A stretch of DNA of 64,000 bases from Propionibacteriaceae bacterium. Lineage in GTDB: Bacteria > Actinomycetota > Actinomycetes > Propionibacteriales > Propionibacteriaceae. The translations under genes and the position numbers were made by a program. Within the stretch, counting starts at the first letter, position 1. Each line of letters begins with the position of its first letter. The stretch is taken from contig JADKFR010000003.1 of assembly GCA_016717345.1 (NCBI GenBank), forward strand, positions 186,001-250,000, read 5' to 3'. Below, piece after piece: positions 59,149 to 64,000 of this stretch. Below the pieces are notes generated by a model, which was given only the letters and a program-made list of their open reading frames with translations, was not told where the DNA came from and made no database searches.

Positions 59149-60081
59149 TCAGGTGACCACGTTCTCCAGCGGCGCTCCCGCGGCGAACCGCGCCAACTGC
59201 TCGCGGACCATGCGATGCATGCGGGGGTAGAACGCCGTGCTCTGTCCGCCCACATGCGGGCTGATGAAGACCCCCGGGGCGTGCCACAGCGGATGATCCG
59301 AGGGCAACGGCTCCGGTTCGGTCACGTCCAGAGCCGCGCGGATGCGTCCCTTCCGCGTTGCCTCGACCAACGCGTCGGTGTCGACCACCTTGCCGCGTGA
59401 CACGTTGACCAGCAGCGCGCCGTCCGGCAGCGCCGCCAGTTCGGCGGCCCCGATCATGCCCTCGGTCTCGGGGGTGAGCGGGGTGATCACGAAGACGACG
59501 TCCGCTTCCGGTAGCAGGGCCGGCAGGTCGGTGAAGGCATGCACCTCCACGTCGCGGGTGCGCGCGCGCCGCGCCACCCGGGTCACGCCGGCCACCTCGA
59601 AGCCCGCCAGCCGGCGCTCGATCGCCGCGCCGATCCGTCCGTACCCGACGATCAGGACCCGACGATCGGCCAGCGACTCGGCGAACTCGAGCCGCCAGGT
59701 GCCGGAGGTCATGTTGCGGGCGAAGGTGTCCAACTTTCGGTTGCTGACCAGGGCCAGCGCCACGGCCAACTCGGCGGTGCTGGCGTCGTGGACTCCGGCC
59801 GCGTTGCACAGCGTCATGCCAGGACGGAGGAACGGCAGGTAGTTGTCGTACCCGGCCGAGAGCAGTTGGACGGCCTGCAGCTTCGGCATCTCATCGATCC
59901 GGGCCAGCACCTTGGTGGGCGGATACATGTAGGGCGCCACCAGGAACTCGACCTCGTCGGCGGTGTCCGGCCAATCCCCCTCAGCCAGGAAGTAGTCCAC
60001 ATCGAGGCCCGCGGGGAACTCCCCCAACGCCGCGTGGGCCGTCGAGGTGTCGGGGAAGGGAAGCCAGACCCGTTTGCCCAT
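59149..60081 (-). CDS. D-isomer-specific 2-hydroxyacid dehydrogenase
   Basis: 310 residues. NAD-binding VGYGRIGAAIERRLAG, LVNVSRGKVVDTDALVEA and DVTEPEPLPSDHPLWHAPGVFISPHVGG (catalytic His) are clear. Shorter than SerA, with no ACT domain, so it is a general hydroxyacid or glyoxylate/hydroxypyruvate reductase type rather than serine synthesis. AAGGAG before the ATG. Confidence 0.88.
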   Translation of the reverse strand: MGKRVWLPFPDTSTAHAALGEFPAGLDVDYFLAEGDWPDTADEVEFLVAPYMYPPTKVLARIDEMPKLQAVQLLSAGYDNYLPFLRPGMTLCNAAGVHDASTAELAVALALVSNRKLDTFARNMTSGTWRLEFAESLADRRVLIVGYGRIGAAIERRLAGFEVAGVTRVARRARTRDVEVHAFTDLPALLPEADVVFVITPLTPETEGMIGAAELAALPDGALLVNVSRGKVVDTDALVEATRKGRIRAALDVTEPEPLPSDHPLWHAPGVFISPHVGGQSTAFYPRMHRMVREQLARFAAGAPLENVVT

Positions 60082-60168
60082 GGTGCACTCCTTTGCGCAG
60101 GTGACTACCGGCCACCCTATGCCGGGGGGCGCGGGCGCGCCCGCCGGGCGGCGAATCCCGGACGGGGC

Positions 60169-60174
60169 TAGGGT
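60169..60174 (+). promoter_or_regulatory. -10 element of leaderless deoA
   Basis: TAGGGT lies eight bases before ATG 60183. Confidence 0.5.
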
Positions 60175-60182
60175 TTGCGGAC

Positions 60183-61481
60183 ATGAATGCAGCGGCGCAA
60201 CCGGCCTTCGACGCGGTCGACCTGATTCGGACGAAGCGGGACGGCGGGGCCCTCACGGATGAGGCCATCGACTGGCTGATCAGGAACTACACCGGCGGAG
60301 TGGTCTCCGCAGAGCAGATGGCCGCACTCGCGATGGCGATCTTCTTCCGCGGTCTTGATGCCCGGGAACTCTCCCGCTGGACGGCTGCGATGATCGCGAC
60401 CGGCGAGCGCATGGACTTCTCCAGCCTCTCCCGGCCCACCGTCGACAAGCACTCCACCGGCGGGGTGGGGGACAAGATCACACTGCCGCTGGCCCCCCTG
60501 GTCGCTGCGTGCGGCGCCGCCGTCCCGCAACTGTCCGGACGGGGACTCGGCCACACCGGAGGCACCCTCGACAAGCTCGAGGCGATCCCCGGCTGGCGGG
60601 CCTCGCTCACCACCGCCGAGATGCTGGCCCAGCTTGAGGAGGTCGGGGCGGTCATCTGCGCTGCCGGTTCCGGGCTCGCGCCGGCGGACAAGATGCTCTA
60701 CGCGCTCCGTGACGTCACCGGGACGGTGGAATCCATCCCCATGATTTCGGCCTCCATCATGAGCAAGAAGATCGCCGAGGGCACCTCCGCGCTGGTGCTG
60801 GACGTGAAGACCGGTGCCGGCGCGTTCATGAAGTCGCGCGCCGACTCGGTGGCCCTGGCCCAGACCATGGTCGGGCTCGGACAGGCCGCCGGGGTCACCA
60901 CCGTTGCGCTCGTCACGGCGATGGACAGCCCGTTGGGCCGCAGCGCCGGTAACGCGGTCGAGGTGGCCGAGAGCGTCGAGGTGCTGGCCGGCGGAGGTCC
61001 GTCCGACGTGGTGGAACTCACGCTCGCCCTGGCCCGCGAGATGCTCGCCTGCGCCGGCATCGACGCGGACCCGGCCCGGGTGCTGGCCTCCGGGCAGGCG
61101 ATGGACACGTGGCGGGCGATGATCCGCGCTCAGGGCGGCGATCCGGACGCCCCGCTCCCGGTCGCGCGCCATACCGAGGTCGTCAGGGCGAGTTCGGACG
61201 GCTACCTGGCCGGCCTGGATGCCATGGCCATCGGCGTGGCCACCTGGCGCCTGGGTGCCGGACGGGCCAAGCAGGGCGACCCGGTGCAGGCGGCTGCGGG
61301 TGTCACGTGGCACGCCGGCGTGGGCGACCCGGTCCGCACGGGCCAGCCGCTGTTCACCCTGCACACCGACACCCCGGAGCGCCTGCCGCGGGCCCTGGCA
61401 GCGTTGCAGGGCGCCGCGAGTTACTCACCGACGCCGGTGGCGCCAGCCCCCGTCCTGCTGGAACGGATCGATTCGGCCTAG
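60183..61481 (+). CDS. deoA: Thymidine phosphorylase
   Basis: 432 residues. KHSTGGVGDKITLPLAPLVAA and SGRGLGHTGGTLDKLEAIPG are the thymidine/pyrimidine-nucleoside phosphorylase signature; C-terminal PYNP domain present. It salvages pyrimidine nucleosides, releasing the base and (deoxy)ribose 1-phosphate. Stands alone; no deoC or cdd beside it. Confidence 0.92.
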   Translation: MNAAAQPAFDAVDLIRTKRDGGALTDEAIDWLIRNYTGGVVSAEQMAALAMAIFFRGLDARELSRWTAAMIATGERMDFSSLSRPTVDKHSTGGVGDKITLPLAPLVAACGAAVPQLSGRGLGHTGGTLDKLEAIPGWRASLTTAEMLAQLEEVGAVICAAGSGLAPADKMLYALRDVTGTVESIPMISASIMSKKIAEGTSALVLDVKTGAGAFMKSRADSVALAQTMVGLGQAAGVTTVALVTAMDSPLGRSAGNAVEVAESVEVLAGGGPSDVVELTLALAREMLACAGIDADPARVLASGQAMDTWRAMIRAQGGDPDAPLPVARHTEVVRASSDGYLAGLDAMAIGVATWRLGAGRAKQGDPVQAAAGVTWHAGVGDPVRTGQPLFTLHTDTPERLPRALAALQGAASYSPTPVAPAPVLLERIDSA

Positions 61482-61488
61482 TCAGACC

Positions 61489-63084
61489 TCAGTTGTGGGC
61501 CTTGCGGTGCGACAGCAACCCCCAGCGGTAGGCATCATGCAGCGCCTCCCAGCTGGCCTCGATCACGTTCGTCCCCACCCCGACGGTGGTCCAGGTCCGG
61601 GAGCCGTCGCTGGTGTCGATGAGGGTGCGTACGATCGCGTCCGTGCCGTGCCCCTGGTCCAGGATCCGCACCCGGTAGTCCGTCAACTCGAAGGCTTCCA
61701 CCTGCGGGTACGCGCGCACGAGCGCCCGACGAAGCGCCACGTCCAGGGCGTTGAGCGGGCCGTGCCCCTCCCCCACGAGCCATTCGACCTCGCCGTTGAC
61801 CCGGAGCTTGACCGTCGCCTCGGAGTCACCTTCGGGCTTCGTCTCGTGGCTGGTGAACACCCGCCAACTGGTGACCTCGAAACTCCGGTCGGCCATGCCG
61901 AGCTCCGAGCGCAGCAGTAACTCGAACGAGGCGTCAGCGGACTCGTAGGAGTAGCCCTCCATCTCCCTGGCTTTCACCACGTCGGTGATCCGAGCGGCCA
62001 GCGTCCGGTCAGCCAGGTCGTAGCCCAGCTCGGAACCCTTGATCTGGATGTTGGCCCGACCGGCCATGTCCGAGACCAGCATCCTCATGTCGTTGCCGAC
62101 CAGAGTCGGATCGATGTGCTGGTAAAGGTTGGCGTCGACCTTGATGGCCGAAGCGTGCAGTCCTGCCTTGTGCGCGAAGGCGGATTGCCCCACGTAGGGC
62201 TGCCGGTTCGTCACGGGGACGTTGGTCACCCCGGCGATCGCGTGGGCGATCCGGGTGGCCTCGCGGAGCGATTCGGGTGGGATGACCTCCCAGCCGTACT
62301 TGAGCTGAAGGTTCGCCACGACTGTGATGAGGTTGGCGTTGCCGGTCCGCTCACCGTGCCCGTTCATGGTGCCCTGGACGTGCATGACCCCCGCCTCCAC
62401 CGCGGCCAGCGTGTTCGCCACGGCGCACCCGGTGTCGTTGTGGCAATGAATGCCCAGGTCGACGCCGATCTGGGCCGCCGCACTCACGATGTCGCCCATC
62501 CAGGTGGGGAGCATGCCGCCGTTGGTGTCGCACAGGACCACGACCTCAGCCCCGGCGTCGGCAGCGGTTCGGACCACTTCGAGGGCGTACTCCCGGTTGG
62601 CGCGGTAGCCGTCGAAGAAGTGCTCGCAGTCGACGAACACCCGTCGGCCCTGGCTCACCAGGTGCGAGACGGTGTCCCGCACCATCTCGAGGTTCTCCTC
62701 AAGGGTGGTGTGGAGGGCGCGGAAGACGTGCTCGTCGTGGCTCTTCGCGACGATGCAGATCACTTCGGTGCGGGCATCCAGCAGCGCCTGCACCTGCGGG
62801 TCCTCGGCAGCCGTGGCGCCCACCTTCCGGGTCGCCCCGAACGCGACCAACGTGGCGTGGCGCAGTTCCAGCTCGCCGTCGGCCGCCCGGGCGAAGAACT
62901 CCGTGTCGCTCGGATTCGCCCCGGGCCAACCGCCTTCGATGAACCCCACACCGAGGTCGTCGAGCAGCGCCGCAATCCGCAGCTTGTCGAGGACGGTGAG
63001 TCCCATCCCCTCCTGCTGGGCGCCGTCGCGCAGCGTGGTGTCGAAGACGTGGAAGGTGTCGGGAGCCACGGGCACTGTGGTCAT
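61489..63084 (-). CDS. cimA: Citramalate synthase
   Basis: 531 residues. HMGL-like TIM barrel with DTTLRDGAQQEGMGLTVLDK and GIHCHNDTGCAVANTLAAVEAG, and a LeuA-type dimerisation domain at the C-terminus. Condenses pyruvate and acetyl-CoA to citramalate, giving isoleucine without threonine. Its length and the DGAQQEG motif separate it from LeuA. ATG 63084 begins the conserved part; 44 upstream codons are antisense to the tpx promoter region. Confidence 0.9.
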   Translation of the reverse strand: MTTVPVAPDTFHVFDTTLRDGAQQEGMGLTVLDKLRIAALLDDLGVGFIEGGWPGANPSDTEFFARAADGELELRHATLVAFGATRKVGATAAEDPQVQALLDARTEVICIVAKSHDEHVFRALHTTLEENLEMVRDTVSHLVSQGRRVFVDCEHFFDGYRANREYALEVVRTAADAGAEVVVLCDTNGGMLPTWMGDIVSAAAQIGVDLGIHCHNDTGCAVANTLAAVEAGVMHVQGTMNGHGERTGNANLITVVANLQLKYGWEVIPPESLREATRIAHAIAGVTNVPVTNRQPYVGQSAFAHKAGLHASAIKVDANLYQHIDPTLVGNDMRMLVSDMAGRANIQIKGSELGYDLADRTLAARITDVVKAREMEGYSYESADASFELLLRSELGMADRSFEVTSWRVFTSHETKPEGDSEATVKLRVNGEVEWLVGEGHGPLNALDVALRRALVRAYPQVEAFELTDYRVRILDQGHGTDAIVRTLIDTSDGSRTWTTVGVGTNVIEASWEALHDAYRWGLLSHRKAHN

Positions 63085-63214
63085 GGGTTGCCTGTCAGGT
63101 CGGAATCGTCGTTGTTCGAAGGACGAGACTACTGCCCAATGGCCGGACGTGCGAGGGAGTGACGAGGCCCGGGACGGTTTGACCAGTGGCTGGCGAGGGT
63201 GGCTAGATGGCGAC

Positions 63215-63712
63215 ATGGCGACGACGATCTACCGCAACGAGACGGTCCACACAGCGGGCGAGTTGCCCACCACCGGCTCCCCCCTGCCCCCGTTCACCGT
63301 GACCCTGCCCGGCCTCATCGAACTCTCCAGCGACGAACTGGCCGGCAGCCGCCTCATCCTGAATGTCTTCCCGAGCATCGACACCGGAATCTGCGCAACG
63401 AGCGTGCGGCGCTTCAATGAGATCGCCGCCTCGTTGTCGAACACCCGCGTGATCTGCGTCTCGATGGACCTGCCGTACGCGCTCAACCGTTTCTGCGGCG
63501 CCGAAGGCATCGACCACGTCACCACCGGCTCGGCGTTCCGGTCGAGCTTCGGCGAGGACTTCGGCCTCACCATGATCGACGGTGGCATGCGCGGGCTGCT
63601 GGCCCGGGCCGTCATCGTGGCCGACGTGGACCAGACGGTGCTCCACGCCCAACTGACCCCCACGATCCACGTCGAGCCCGACTACGAGGCGGCGATCGCC
63701 GCCCTGGGCTGA
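63215..63712 (+). CDS. tpx: Thiol peroxidase
   Basis: 165-residue atypical 2-Cys peroxiredoxin. Peroxidatic Cys60 (SIDTGICATSV) and resolving Cys94 (LNRFCGAEG) are both present. Detoxifies hydroperoxides using thioredoxin. Divergent from cimA with a short region of about 130 bases; a TAGATG sits five bases before ATG 63215. Confidence 0.93.
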   Translation: MATTIYRNETVHTAGELPTTGSPLPPFTVTLPGLIELSSDELAGSRLILNVFPSIDTGICATSVRRFNEIAASLSNTRVICVSMDLPYALNRFCGAEGIDHVTTGSAFRSSFGEDFGLTMIDGGMRGLLARAVIVADVDQTVLHAQLTPTIHVEPDYEAAIAALG

Positions 63713-63729
63713 GCGCTTCGGGAGAGTCG

Positions 63730-64000
63730 TCAGCAGACCCGACGCATCCACCCGTGCGTGTCCGCCGTCCGCCCGTACTGGATGTCAAGGATGTGGTTGC
63801 GGATCGCCAGGGTCTGCTCGCCCGCCGGATTCGCCAACCGGTACTCGGCGGTGGCCGTCTTGAACCCGCCGATCGGGGTCAGCACGGCGGCCGTCCCGCA
63901 CGAGAAGGCCTCGTTGGCCGTGCCATCCTCGATCAGGCCGAAGAACTCGTCCGGGCTCAGGCGTCGTTCCTCAGCCTTCAGCCCGAGCTCGGCGGCCACC
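63730..64000 (-). CDS. ilvE: Branched-chain amino acid aminotransferase, C-terminal part
   Basis: Last 89 codons; the start lies beyond the window. CGTAAVLTPIGGFK and NHILDIQYGRTADTHGWM are the class IV aminotransferase end typical of IlvE. Performs the last step of Leu, Ile and Val synthesis; converges on tpx. PLP lysine is outside the window. Confidence 0.88.
   Translation of the reverse strand, partial: VAAELGLKAEERRLSPDEFFGLIEDGTANEAFSCGTAAVLTPIGGFKTATAEYRLANPAGEQTLAIRNHILDIQYGRTADTHGWMRRVC

Overview
The window is a GC-rich, gene-dense chromosomal segment of an actinobacterium (Actinomycetota), plausibly from the Propionibacteriales, although the genus cannot be fixed from the sequence alone. 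The placement rests on families and gene orders typical of that phylum: a primary sigma factor beside topoisomerase IV genes and a DUF7455 protein, recX-recA-DUF3046-clgR-cinA-pgsA-rimO-ftsK, nrdJ-nrdR-(divS-like)-lexA, TCGAAC-N4-GTTCGA SOS boxes, a TY-Chap/YbjN protein, PAC2, DUF2332 and an IclR regulator facing leuCD. Many start codons sit 6-9 bases after a TANNNT -10 element, so a large part of the gene set is probably transcribed as leaderless mRNA.

Layout. 1-14.2 kb: an APP1-type phosphatase (cut by the window edge), parC, a beta-carbonic anhydrase, parE, a DUF7455 protein, two S9 serine peptidases (one PtrB-like) flanking a Gfo/Idh/MocA oxidoreductase and the primary sigma factor, then a second sigma-70 factor. 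14.2-24.1 kb: tesB, PAC2, hrpA, universal stress and flavin-binding stress proteins, a TY-Chap/YbjN protein and two membrane proteins. 24.1-31.3 kb: class II ribonucleotide reductase and its repressor NrdR, an SOS-controlled small membrane protein divergent from lexA, a DUF167 protein and a DinG-type helicase. 31.3-38 kb: hflX-dapF-miaA and miaB-rny, separated by an orphan MT0933-like antitoxin. 38.2-45.6 kb: recA/recX, clgR, cinA, pgsA, rimO, ftsK. 45.7-51.4 kb: thiL, ddl, plsC, leuD, leuC (with a one-base frame break) and the divergent IclR/NdgR-type regulator. 51.4-54.3 kb: DUF2332 protein and a CBS-domain protein coupled to an ArsB/NhaD-type transporter.

54.3-57 kb is the odd stretch: a small hypothetical gene, a 61-base almost pure poly-G tract that looks like an assembly artefact, broken minus-strand frames, an excalibur-type tail, a PASTA lipoprotein and a tRNA T-arm-like remnant, ending at two tRNA genes (Glu-CUC, Gln-CUG) with a strong terminator. 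57.3-64 kb returns to core genes: a CPBP protease, an FAH-family hydrolase, a 2-hydroxyacid dehydrogenase, deoA, cimA, tpx and the end of ilvE.

Functional links. DNA damage: LexA boxes lie before lexA, the divergent membrane protein and recA, so damage should induce repair and probably a division block together; dinG and nrdJR lie next to this cluster. Branched-chain amino acids: leuCD, an NdgR-like regulator, cimA (threonine-independent isoleucine route) and ilvE. Proteostasis and stress: ClgR, PtrB, HflX and two sigma factors. The best candidates for something not well described are the LysM-less SOS membrane protein divergent from lexA, the CBS protein coupled to the NhaD-like transporter, and the repeat hairpin that could mask the ribosome binding site of the 54.6 kb hypothetical gene. 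No mobile element, CRISPR array, rRNA operon or secondary-metabolite cluster was found.
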